Below are positions 1 through 7,402 of a stretch of DNA of 64,000 nt, in pieces. Below the pieces are notes generated by a model. That model did no database searches and was not told where the DNA came from. It worked only from the letters and a program-made list of their open reading frames with translations. Within the stretch, counting starts at the first letter, position 1. Every line of letters begins with the position of its first letter. Source of the DNA: Acinetobacter sp. C26M. Its GTDB lineage: Bacteria; Pseudomonadota; Gammaproteobacteria; Pseudomonadales; Moraxellaceae. Made by a program: the position numbers and the translations under genes. The DNA is taken from the NCBI RefSeq assembly GCF_023702675.1, contig NZ_CP098478.1, positions 1,302,001-1,366,000 on the forward strand, written 5' to 3'.

Positions 1-2
1 TG

Positions 3-182
3 CATGCGCAATCAACGTTTAAATTGCCTGGTGGTGTGTTTACTTGTTGGGTGGTGATTATCTTCTTCCTTGCAACGATTTACTTCCTTGCATTGGATGA
101 AACCACCTTAGAATCATTGAAGGTGAGTCCAATTTGGTTTGTTATCTTGGCAATTGGTTATTTCTTCTATAAGAAAAAGTAA
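3..182 (+). CDS. Amino-acid permease (APC family), C-terminal end only
   Basis: This is the 3' end of a gene that begins before the window; reading from base 3 gives 59 residues up to a TAA. The visible part has two hydrophobic segments (around VVIIFFLATIYFLAL and IWFVILAIGYFFY) separated by a short polar linker with DETTLESLK, and ends in a basic tail YKKK. This two-helix end with a lysine tail is typical of the last membrane segments of APC-family amino-acid transporters of the AroP/CycA/GabP kind, which import amino acids by proton symport at the inner membrane. Substrate cannot be told from the tail. It is followed by an intrinsic terminator, so it ends its own transcription unit. Family assignment is an inference from a short piece. 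Confidence 0.6.
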   Translation, partial: HAQSTFKLPGGVFTCWVVIIFFLATIYFLALDETTLESLKVSPIWFVILAIGYFFYKKK

Positions 183-205
183 CGATTGCACCAAGATGCT
201 CAGAA

Positions 206-232
206 CGTCGACCTTAAAGTCGGCGTTTTTTT
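206..232 (+). terminator. Intrinsic terminator after the permease gene
   Basis: A seven-pair stem (CGTCGAC at 206-212 against GTCGGCG at 219-225, one G-T wobble) with a six-base loop is followed directly by seven T residues. It separates the permease from the lptM-lysA-dapF unit. Confidence 0.8.
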
Positions 233-264
233 ATGGTTATTGTTTGATTCATTCAAGTTTAGAC

Positions 265-293
265 TTTAGCCAATCTGATGATCACGCTATACT
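265..293 (+). promoter_or_regulatory. Probable sigma-70 promoter for lptM-lysA-dapF
   Basis: TTTAGC (265-270) and TATACT (288-293) are spaced by 17 bases, 30 bases before the lptM start codon and after the preceding terminator. The -10 box matches the consensus in five of six positions; the -35 box is weak. Not confirmed by any transcript data. Confidence 0.5.
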
Positions 294-322
294 GCTCCGA
301 ATTGTAAAAGTTAGGTGCACAG

Positions 323-550
323 ATGCTTAAAGTCATTTGTTCTATCAGTGTATTGCTGAGCAGCGTTATTTTAACTGCATGTGGTCAGTCAGGCGCATTG
401 CAATTACCGTCTGATCAAAACCATGACAAACGCGCAAAATATCTGCTTTATAAAAATGAAGCGACACCATCTACAGTCAAAGCTGAAGAAGCTAAAGTAG
501 AAGATAAGGCAATATCATCCTCGACTCAATCACAGACCATCTCACCTTAA
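323..550 (+). CDS. lptM: LptM-type small lipoprotein (LPS translocon maturation chaperone)
   Basis: A 75-residue protein with a lipoprotein signal peptide: a hydrophobic stretch (SVLLSSVILTAC) ends in the lipobox LTAC, so the mature protein begins with a lipidated Cys20. Right after the Cys comes GQSGALQLP, which fits the short conserved CGxxGxLxxP segment of the LptM (YifL) family; the remainder is a low-complexity charged tail. In Escherichia coli LptM binds the LptDE translocon and helps LptD form its native disulfides. The gene sits just ahead of lysA-dapF, as yifL sits next to dapF in E. coli, which supports the call. The start ATG has AGGTG a few bases upstream. The tail is longer and unlike the enterobacterial one. 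Confidence 0.8.
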   Translation: MLKVICSISVLLSSVILTACGQSGALQLPSDQNHDKRAKYLLYKNEATPSTVKAEEAKVEDKAISSSTQSQTISP

Positions 551-572
551 GTTTGTAAATAAGGACATCTTC

Positions 573-1823
573 ATGAGTTTCACTCGCATTAATGGAGTAT
601 TGCACGCTGAGCAATGTTCACTGGATCAGCTCGCGCAGCAATACGGCACGCCTTTATATGTTTATTCAAAAGCAACTTTTGAAAAGCATTATTTGGATAT
701 GCACCGTGCTTTTGATTTTATTGATCATCAAATCTGTTTTGCAGTGAAGTCGAACTCAAATTTAGCTGTTCTGAGTGTATTGGCAAAGGTGGGTGCAGGT
801 TTTGATATCGTGACTGGTGGAGAGCTGGCACGTGTACTTGCAGCAGGTGGTGAACCTTCGAAAATCGTATTTTCTGGTTTAGGTAAATCTGAAGCAGATA
901 TTGAAAAAGCCTTAAATGTTGGGATTGCTTGTTTTAATGTCGAATCACATGCTGAATTAGATCGGATTCAAAAAGTTGCAGCAAAACTTGGTAAAAAAGC
1001 ACCAATTTCGTTACGTGTAAACCCAGATGTAGATGCCAAAACCCATCCTTATATCTCAACAGGTTTAAAGGAAAACAAGTTCGGTATTCCAAGCGATACA
1101 GTCGATGAAACTTATCAATATGCTGCTTCATTACCAAATCTTGAGATTGTTGGTATTGACTGTCATATTGGTTCGCAGTTGACAGAAACCAAGCCTTTTG
1201 TCGATGCACTTGATCGTGTGATCTTGATGATTGAGCAGTTGAAAAGCTTGGGCATCAACCTCAAACATATTGATATTGGTGGTGGTTTGGGTGTTCGTTA
1301 TAAAGATGAAACGCCGCCAAGTGTTGAGGAATATGCCAATTCGATGCGTCCAGCATTAGAAAAATTGGGTCTCAAAGTATATATGGAGCCGGGGCGTAGT
1401 ATTTCTGCCAATGCAGGTGCATTATTGACCAAGGTTGATCTATTAAAACCGACCAATCATCGTAACTTCGCCATTATTGATGCGGCAATGAATGACTTAA
1501 TTCGCCCTGCTTTATATGAAGCGTGGATGGATATTCAATCTGTTAATTCAAATACTGACGTTGAAGTGAAAACTTGGGATTTGGTCGGTGCCATTTGCGA
1601 AACTGGTGATTTCTTGGGTAAAGAACGTGATTTAGCGCTTCAAGAAAATGATGTATTGGCTGTGTTAGGTGCTGGTGCTTATGGTTTTGTAATGAGTTCT
1701 AACTACAATACCCGTGGTCGTGCTGCTGAAGTTATGGTCAGTGGTGATAAAGCCTATTTAATTCGTGAACGTGAAACCATAGAATCACTCTGGGAAAAAG
1801 AGCGTTTGTTGCCTGAGGAGTAA
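573..1823 (+). CDS. lysA: Diaminopimelate decarboxylase
   Basis: LysA converts meso-diaminopimelate to L-lysine and CO2, the last step of lysine synthesis, in the cytoplasm. The 416 residues match the family's usual length. The pyridoxal-phosphate lysine is visible as Lys59 in FAVKSN, followed by the TIM-barrel motifs HIGSQ, GGGLG and EPGR that bind cofactor phosphate and substrate, and CETGD with the catalytic cysteine in the C-terminal beta domain that completes the partner subunit's active site. The start is supported by an AAGGA sequence ahead of the ATG. It lies 22 bases after lptM and 6 bases before dapF, so the three genes very probably form one operon, in which substrate production (DapF) and use (LysA) are paired. 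Confidence 0.97.
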   Translation: MSFTRINGVLHAEQCSLDQLAQQYGTPLYVYSKATFEKHYLDMHRAFDFIDHQICFAVKSNSNLAVLSVLAKVGAGFDIVTGGELARVLAAGGEPSKIVFSGLGKSEADIEKALNVGIACFNVESHAELDRIQKVAAKLGKKAPISLRVNPDVDAKTHPYISTGLKENKFGIPSDTVDETYQYAASLPNLEIVGIDCHIGSQLTETKPFVDALDRVILMIEQLKSLGINLKHIDIGGGLGVRYKDETPPSVEEYANSMRPALEKLGLKVYMEPGRSISANAGALLTKVDLLKPTNHRNFAIIDAAMNDLIRPALYEAWMDIQSVNSNTDVEVKTWDLVGAICETGDFLGKERDLALQENDVLAVLGAGAYGFVMSSNYNTRGRAAEVMVSGDKAYLIRERETIESLWEKERLLPEE

Positions 1824-1829
1824 ATTAAG

Positions 1830-2684
1830 ATGTATTTAGAATTTACCAAAATGCATGGTTTGGGCAATGATTTTATGGTCGTTGACCTTGTGACCCAACG
1901 AGCTTATTTAGATACGGTCACGATTCAGCGTTTAGCGGATCGTCACTTTGGTGTCGGTTTTGATCAACTATTGATTGTTGAACCACCTGATTTACCAGAT
2001 GTTGATTTCAAATATCGTATTTTTAATGCGGATGGTTCTGAAGTAGAGCAGTGCGGTAATGGTGTGCGTTGTTTTGCTCGTTTTGTACATGAGCGTCAAT
2101 TGACCACCAAAACTAAAATTCGTGTGCAAACTAAAGCTGGGATTGTTGAGCCTGAGTTGGGTGCCAATGGTTGGGTACGTGTGAATATGGGACCACCGAA
2201 ATTTCTTCCAGAAGAAATTCCATTTGTGACCCAAGAGCATGAAGATATTGAAGGTTTATATGCACTGGAACTTGCAGATAATCATAGCATTAATATTGAT
2301 GTTGTGAATATGGGTAATCCGCATGCTGTGACCATCGTCCCTGATGTATTAACTGCTGATGTTGAGCGTATTGGTCCACAAGTGGAATCACATGCGCGTT
2401 TTCCTGCACGTGTGAATGCTGGATTTATGCAAATTCTGGATGAAAAGCATATTCGTTTACGTGTATTTGAGCGTGGTGTCGGTGAGACTTTGGCTTGTGG
2501 TACAGGTGCTTGTGCAGCAGCAGTCAGTGGTATGCGCCGTGGTTTGCTAGCAAATGAAGTTGAAGTTCAGCTTGCAGGTGGTAAGTTACATATCGCTTGG
2601 CGTGAAGGTGATGTGGTCTGGATGACAGGTCCAACCACGCATGTTTATGATGCCCGTTTGGATCTTAGATATTTTCAAGGCTGA
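1830..2684 (+). CDS. dapF: Diaminopimelate epimerase
   Basis: DapF interconverts LL- and meso-diaminopimelate without a cofactor, supplying both lysine and peptidoglycan synthesis. The two catalytic cysteines that act as acid and base are present: Cys75 in EQCGNGVRC and Cys223 in ACGTGACA, one in each half of the pseudo-symmetric fold. The N terminus ([10 protein letters not shown]) and the 284-residue length are standard. It follows lysA by six bases and ends just before a bidirectional terminator, so it is the last gene of the lptM-lysA-dapF unit. In E. coli dapF is followed by a DUF484 gene and xerC; here xerC is still close but a LysE-type exporter gene on the other strand occupies the gap. 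Confidence 0.97.
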   Translation: MYLEFTKMHGLGNDFMVVDLVTQRAYLDTVTIQRLADRHFGVGFDQLLIVEPPDLPDVDFKYRIFNADGSEVEQCGNGVRCFARFVHERQLTTKTKIRVQTKAGIVEPELGANGWVRVNMGPPKFLPEEIPFVTQEHEDIEGLYALELADNHSINIDVVNMGNPHAVTIVPDVLTADVERIGPQVESHARFPARVNAGFMQILDEKHIRLRVFERGVGETLACGTGACAAAVSGMRRGLLANEVEVQLAGGKLHIAWREGDVVWMTGPTTHVYDARLDLRYFQG

Positions 2685-2700
2685 TGATCTAAGATTTAAA

Positions 2701-2730
2701 AAAAGCGCGTTTTAATCAACGCGCTTTTTT
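2701..2730. terminator. Bidirectional intrinsic terminator (dapF / LysE exporter)
   Basis: The stem GCGCGT (2705-2710) with ACGCGC (2719-2724) is flanked by a run of A on the left and a run of T on the right, so it can stop transcription from dapF and from the convergent exporter gene. Confidence 0.85.
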
Positions 2731-2732
2731 AC

Positions 2733-3344
2733 TTATCTTTTACTCAATGCCAGTTTGAGTGCAAACAGAATAAAAATACTGCCTGTAATACGATCCATAT
2801 ATTTAATGAATTTTGGCTGCTTTAAATACCCTGAAATCGATTGCATCGCTGAGATCAGGAAGATTGACCAAATGAAGCCAATCACCACATGAATCATCAC
2901 CAGTCCCATGGTCCACACAACTGGAGAAGAAGACTGTGGAATAAACTGGGGCAAGAAAGAAATATAAAAAATACCAACTTTTGGATTCAGTAAATTGCCC
3001 CAAAAGCCTTTAATAAACCAGTTTTGAGTCGTGGTAGAATCATTTAAAGCCGCGAGCTGGCTACGCGGTTTTAAAATAAGATTTAAGCCTAACCATGCTA
3101 AATAAATTGCACCTATCCATTTCAAGGCATTGAAGGCGAGATCGGAGGTCATTAACAATGCACCTAATCCACAGGCCACTATCACGCCCCATACAATACA
3201 GCCGAGATTAATCCCCAATGCTGCTTGGAATGCTTTGGTTTTACCTTCCAAGGTCGCAGTGCGAATAATCAGCGTAGTATCTAGACCGGGAGTAATGGTC
3301 AAGAGAGTGATTGCGATGAGATAGGGAATAAGCATTGTTGCCAT
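2733..3344 (-). CDS. LysE/RhtB-family amino-acid exporter
   Basis: The protein (203 residues from the first ATG) carries the family's N-terminal signature: a first membrane segment followed by TPGLDTTLIIRTA, then GxxxAFQAALGINLG, and about five to six hydrophobic segments in all, including the conserved GFWGNLLNPK loop. LysE/RhtB proteins export lysine, arginine, threonine or homoserine through the inner membrane. The open frame extends six codons further to a TTG at 3362; I chose the ATG at 3344 because it is the first standard start, but neither has an ideal ribosome site. Placement beside lysA/dapF makes lysine export an attractive idea, but substrate cannot be read from sequence. Confidence 0.85.
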   Translation of the reverse strand: MATMLIPYLIAITLLTITPGLDTTLIIRTATLEGKTKAFQAALGINLGCIVWGVIVACGLGALLMTSDLAFNALKWIGAIYLAWLGLNLILKPRSQLAALNDSTTTQNWFIKGFWGNLLNPKVGIFYISFLPQFIPQSSSPVVWTMGLVMIHVVIGFIWSIFLISAMQSISGYLKQPKFIKYMDRITGSIFILFALKLALSKR

Positions 3345-3480
3345 GATGATAGCGCCACTCAAAACTTGAAATTTATTGTATTACACAAGCATCAATACTT
3401 CGATATTGGTTTAACGATAAATCGCAGTTAAAGTTTGTTAGACTGTAGCTGTTGGTATAGGCATAACACTGGAGAGCAAC

Positions 3481-4395
3481 TTGGAAAGCCCTGAAAAACT
3501 GCTGTCCATGTGGTTAAAAGAACGAACGATTCAAAATCAATCTGAACATACGATTGCCGCTTATCAACGCGATTTAACCGATTTTTTTAAGTTTTGTGAA
3601 TATAAACAATTACAACTCCAAGATATTGAAGCATCAGATTTGAGAGAGTATCTGGCTAGTCGGGTTGAACGAGATCAACTGAGTAGTAGTAGCTTGCAGC
3701 GTCATTTAACCTCGATTCGCCAATTTATGAAGTGGGCGGAACAAGGACAATATCTGGAGCAGAATCCATCCGAAGATTTTAGATTAAAGCGTCAGCCACG
3801 GCCATTACCGGGGATGATTGATATTGAAACAGTGCATCAGATCTTAGATCAAGCAGCGCCAGAAAAGCCGATCGAACAACAATTATGGTTACGTGATAAA
3901 GCCATGCTCGAATTGCTTTATTCCAGTGGTTTACGTTTGGCTGAATTACAAGGACTGAGTGTTAAAGATGTAGACTTTAACCGACAACTTTTACGTATTA
4001 CGGGTAAGGGCAATAAAACGCGTATTGTTCCTTTTGGCTTGAAGGCCAAAGACAGTTTGGTTGAATGGTTAAAAATCTATCGAATTTGGCAAGGTGGCTT
4101 TAATGCGGATTCATCAGTTTTTATCTCACAACGTGGTAATGCTTTAACACCGCGTCAAATTGAAAATCGAGTCAAATTGCAAGCACAGCGTGCAGGTGTA
4201 AATGTAGATTTACATCCACATTTATTAAGGCATTGTTTTGCCAGTCATATGTTATCTGCCAGTGGCGATTTGCGTTCTGTGCAGGAGATGTTGGGGCACA
4301 GTAATTTGTCGACCACTCAAATTTATACCCATGTTGACTTTGAACAACTGGCTAAAGTGTATGATCAAACTCACCCAAGAGCGCAAAAAAACTAA
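3481..4395 (+). CDS. xerC: Tyrosine recombinase XerC
   Basis: XerC works with XerD at the dif site to resolve chromosome dimers at cell division. All six catalytic residues of tyrosine recombinases can be placed: Arg152 (SSGLRLAE), Lys176 (TGKGNK), His247 and Arg250 (HPHLLRH), His273 (LGHSN) and the nucleophile Tyr282 (QIYTHV). Residues 1-105 form the SAM-like core-binding domain, the remainder the catalytic domain; 304 residues is the usual length. The start is a TTG preceded by GGAGAG with five-base spacing, better than any nearby ATG. Near dapF, as in many gammaproteobacteria. Confidence 0.95.
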   Translation: MESPEKLLSMWLKERTIQNQSEHTIAAYQRDLTDFFKFCEYKQLQLQDIEASDLREYLASRVERDQLSSSSLQRHLTSIRQFMKWAEQGQYLEQNPSEDFRLKRQPRPLPGMIDIETVHQILDQAAPEKPIEQQLWLRDKAMLELLYSSGLRLAELQGLSVKDVDFNRQLLRITGKGNKTRIVPFGLKAKDSLVEWLKIYRIWQGGFNADSSVFISQRGNALTPRQIENRVKLQAQRAGVNVDLHPHLLRHCFASHMLSASGDLRSVQEMLGHSNLSTTQIYTHVDFEQLAKVYDQTHPRAQKN

Positions 4396-4833
4396 ATTTT
4401 GATATATTATGTTGCAAAATTGAGCATTTAATCATCGATGACTTTTCCACTTTATTTATGAGATTTGTTGAATTGATGTTCTTACTTAATTGACGCATTT
4501 TTTTGAAAGTGAAAAGACATGTAAATTTATCAGAAACGATCCGTTACAGATCGTACTCATTTAAATCAAAAGGGCTGTTTTAGATCGTTGAATTTTATAA
4601 AATATTAAAAAAATCAAAGTTTAATATTCATCGCATTGATTAACTAAATTTGTTGCATCAATAACTATTTTCAATATGTGAACTGAGCGTTTCATCTTTT
4701 TTATGGCTGTAGCGGAAATTGTGACTTGACCGAAATGCCAAATACATTGCAAGATAGGGCACCTAAAAAGTTTCAATCGAAGAGTTAGAATGCTCTTCAT
4801 TACATTTACTTGCTTAGAACAGCCGAGGATTAC
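4396..4833. other. 438-base intergenic region upstream of etfBA
   Basis: An AT-rich stretch with no open frame that looks coding. It holds an inverted repeat ACGATC-7-GATCGT (4536-4554) and a second copy of AGATCGT about 27 bases further on, which together look like a possible operator. A TTGACC hexamer at 4726-4731 could be a -35 box for etfBA, but the matching -10 is poor. No hairpin followed by a T run is seen after xerC. The size of the gap suggests regulated transcription of etfBA; nothing more can be supported. Confidence 0.4.
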
Positions 4834-5583
4834 ATGAAGGCTCTTGTCGCTGTAAAACGTGTGGTTGATGCCAACGTTAAAGTTCGTGTTAAGCCGGACA
4901 ATAGTGGGGTTGACCTTACCAACGTTAAGATGTCAATCAACCCATTCTGTGAAATCGCAGTGGAAGAAGCGGTTCGCTTAAAAGAAAAAGGAACAGTTTC
5001 TGAAATCGTTGTTGTTTCAGTGGGTTCTAAAGACGCTCAAGAACAAATTCGTTCTGCAATGGCTTTAGGTGCTGACCGCGGTATTTTAGTTGAAACTGCT
5101 GATGAAGTTGGCGCTCTAGAAGTTGCTAAAATCTTGAAAGGCGTTGTTGATGCTGAGAAACCAGAACTTATTCTTCTTGGTAAACAAGCAATTGATGACG
5201 ACTCTAACCAAGTAGGTCAAATGCTTGGTGCTTTACTTGGTGCTGGTCAAGGTACTTTCGCATCTGAAGTTAAAGTTGATGGCGGTAAAGTTCAAGTAAC
5301 TCGTGAAGTTGACGGTGGTTTACAAACTGTTGAGCTTGCACTTCCTGCAATTATCACAACTGACTTACGTTTGAATGAGCCACGTTATGCTGCTCTTCCA
5401 AACATCATGAAAGCGCGTAAAAAACCGCTTGATACTAAGTCACCTGCTGATTATGGCGTTGCAACTGGTACTAAACTTAAAACAGTTAAAGTTGAAGCTC
5501 CTGCTGAACGTAAAGCTGGCGTACAAGTGAAGTCTGTAGACGAGCTTGTTGAAAAATTGAAAAACGAAGCGAAAGTGATCTAA
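4834..5583 (+). CDS. etfB: Electron transfer flavoprotein beta subunit
   Basis: EtfB and EtfA form the soluble FAD/AMP heterodimer that passes electrons from acyl-CoA and other dehydrogenases to ETF-ubiquinone oxidoreductase. The 249-residue product begins [19 protein letters not shown], the standard N terminus, and contains the AMP-binding region ([25 protein letters not shown]) and the [16 protein letters not shown] motif of the beta subunit. The frame stays open eight codons upstream to a TTG, but the ATG at 4834 has GAGGAT at proper spacing and fits the family start. etfA follows 17 bases later. Codon choice is strongly biased (GCT, GTT, GGT), as in highly expressed genes. Confidence 0.97.
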   Translation: MKALVAVKRVVDANVKVRVKPDNSGVDLTNVKMSINPFCEIAVEEAVRLKEKGTVSEIVVVSVGSKDAQEQIRSAMALGADRGILVETADEVGALEVAKILKGVVDAEKPELILLGKQAIDDDSNQVGQMLGALLGAGQGTFASEVKVDGGKVQVTREVDGGLQTVELALPAIITTDLRLNEPRYAALPNIMKARKKPLDTKSPADYGVATGTKLKTVKVEAPAERKAGVQVKSVDELVEKLKNEAKVI

Positions 5584-5600
5584 TACAGAAGGATAAAATC

Positions 5601-6536
5601 ATGAGTATTTTAGTTATCGCTGATCACAACAACCAGACACTTAACGGTGCAACTTTAAACGTTGTTGCGGCAGCTCAAAAAATCGGTGGTGATATTACTG
5701 TATTAGTTGCTGGTTCTGGTGCTCAAGCAGTTGCTGACGCTGCTGCTAAAGTTGCTGGTGTAAGCAAAGTATTACTTGCTGACAATGCTGCTTATGCAAA
5801 CCAATTGGCTGAAAACGTTGCTGGCTTAGTTGCTGACATCGCGAAAGGCGGATACAAATACGTATTAGCTGCATCTACAACTACTGGTAAGAACGTTCTT
5901 CCACGTGTTGCTGCGCTTCTTGACGTAAGCATGATCTCAGACATCATCGCTGTTGAATCTGCAAATACTTTCAAACGCCCAATCTATGCGGGTAATGCGA
6001 TCGCAACTGTACAATCTGATGAAGCAATCATCGTTGGTACAGTTCGTGGTACAGCGTTTGATGCGGTTGCTGCTGAAGGCGGTTCTGCTACAGTTGAAGC
6101 TGTTGCTGAAGCGAAAGATGCTGGTATTTCTAAGTTTGTAAGTGAAGAAATCGTGAAACTTGATCGTCCAGAGTTAACTGCTGCACGTATCGTTGTTTCT
6201 GGTGGTCGCGGTGTAGGTTCTGGTGAAAACTATCACAAAGTACTTGACCCATTAGCTGACAAGCTAGGTGCTGCTCAAGGTGCTTCACGTGCTGCAGTAG
6301 ATGCTGGCTTCGTACCAAACGATTTCCAAGTTGGTCAAACAGGTAAAATCGTTGCGCCAGATCTTTATATGGCGATTGGTATCTCTGGTGCGATTCAGCA
6401 CTTGGCAGGTATGAAAGATTCTAAAGTTATTGTTGCAATCAACAAAGACGAAGAAGCGCCAATCAACAGTGTTGCTGACTACTGGTTAGTTGGTGATTTG
6501 AACACTGTAGTACCTGAATTGGTATCTAAACTTTAA
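5601..6536 (+). CDS. etfA: Electron transfer flavoprotein alpha subunit
   Basis: EtfA holds the FAD of the heterodimer. The 311-residue protein has an N-terminal nucleotide-binding-like domain (to about residue 190) and the C-terminal FAD domain, recognised by GGRGVGSGEN, by QVGQTGKIVAPDLYMAIGIS and by SGAIQHLAGM, the ETF alpha signature. It lies 17 bases after etfB with AGAAGGA before the ATG, and is closed by an intrinsic terminator, giving a two-gene etfBA operon. Its codon bias matches etfB, indicating high expression; this fits the reliance of Acinetobacter on fatty-acid and amino-acid oxidation, although that link is general knowledge. Confidence 0.97.
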   Translation: MSILVIADHNNQTLNGATLNVVAAAQKIGGDITVLVAGSGAQAVADAAAKVAGVSKVLLADNAAYANQLAENVAGLVADIAKGGYKYVLAASTTTGKNVLPRVAALLDVSMISDIIAVESANTFKRPIYAGNAIATVQSDEAIIVGTVRGTAFDAVAAEGGSATVEAVAEAKDAGISKFVSEEIVKLDRPELTAARIVVSGGRGVGSGENYHKVLDPLADKLGAAQGASRAAVDAGFVPNDFQVGQTGKIVAPDLYMAIGISGAIQHLAGMKDSKVIVAINKDEEAPINSVADYWLVGDLNTVVPELVSKL

Positions 6537-6558
6537 TTCGCTCTGAATAAAAGTTGAA

Positions 6559-6586
6559 GAACGCTCCGAAAGGAGCGTTTTTTTTA
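6559..6586 (+). terminator. Intrinsic terminator after etfA
   Basis: AACGCTCC (6560-6567), a four-base loop and GGAGCGTT (6572-6579) make an eight-pair stem followed by a T run. The stop codon of the convergent unknown gene lies inside the T run. Confidence 0.9.
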
Positions 6587-7180
6587 TTGGGAGGATTTTA
6601 AAACAGGGAAGCAAAAGGATGTAACAACTAGACCATGTGTTAACTGCATAATTAATAAATGATATTTGTAGTAAGGTGAGGAAATTTCACATTTCCACGT
6701 TGGAAATTTGATACTCCAGTCATTATTCATAAAGGTAAGATTATCAGTCAGTTTCCATGAAATATATTCAATACCATATTGGAATATTTCTTCTAAATTT
6801 TCAGTTGATTGCAAGGTGTGTAATGTATTGGTGAGTTGTTTGGCAATATAGAGGTTAATTTCTGTTGATTCAAAGACTTCAAGATCCCATTGCAGTTCAT
6901 TTTTGTGTAAATGAGTGATGTGCTCTGCTGAAAGATCAGAATGTATATTATTGTAGAAATAATCTAAGTGATATGGGATAAGTACTTGTTTTAAGATGTC
7001 TATGTCGATTTTTCTATGTTTGTTTTTTATGGGGAAAATATTCTGAGAAAATACATTTGAAAATGGTGCGTTGCAGAGCATACGACCAATTCCAAATAGC
7101 ATATTATGATTTTCTTGATTGTAGTATTTAAACATGCGTTTTGAGATGCGGTAGCGATAATCTTGATTTGGTTTTGACAT
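6584..7180 (-). CDS. Protein of unknown function, AT-rich
   Basis: I do not recognise this family. From the ATG at 7180 the product is 198 residues; the frame continues 13 codons to a TTG at 7219, and no start has a convincing ribosome site. The protein is rich in Tyr, Asn, His and Ile with no signal peptide, no clear membrane segment and no familiar motif; several Trp and Tyr residues (SWKLTDNL, FPTWKCE) suggest a folded globular protein. Its base composition is more AT-rich than the flanking etfA and gyrA, as expected for a lineage-specific or acquired gene. It sits alone, converging on the etfA terminator and diverging from gyrA. Confidence 0.6.
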   Translation of the reverse strand: MSKPNQDYRYRISKRMFKYYNQENHNMLFGIGRMLCNAPFSNVFSQNIFPIKNKHRKIDIDILKQVLIPYHLDYFYNNIHSDLSAEHITHLHKNELQWDLEVFESTEINLYIAKQLTNTLHTLQSTENLEEIFQYGIEYISWKLTDNLTFMNNDWSIKFPTWKCEISSPYYKYHLLIMQLTHGLVVTSFCFPVLKSSQ

Positions 7181-7280
7181 ATTTTCAGAAATAAATTTTT
7201 GCTTAATAATTTTCCGCAAATTCTATATAAATAAAGAAAATACGACAATCTATTTGTATCAAAAACTCCCAGTCTGCGAG

Positions 7281-7295
7281 CATTTTATGCTATAA
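7281..7295 (+). promoter_or_regulatory. Probable extended -10 promoter of gyrA
   Basis: A perfect TATAAT (7290-7295) is preceded by TGC, giving an extended -10 element (TGn-TATAAT). No good -35 box stands at 16-18 bases, which is usual for this promoter class. It lies about 107 bases before the gyrA start. Confidence 0.6.
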
Positions 7296-7402
7296 TTTTT
7301 CGCTGTATTTTTTATTTTTAGTTCAAGCTCTTGAGCTAAAATTTTGCAAGATTGAAGACATAAAAACAGGTACAACTCTCTACCTGTAAACAAGGAGTAT
7401 GC

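Noticed and set aside
139..330. A 63-codon open frame overlapping the permease tail and the terminator
   Set aside because: It runs through a clear terminator hairpin and the lptM promoter and has no ribosome site or recognisable protein character.
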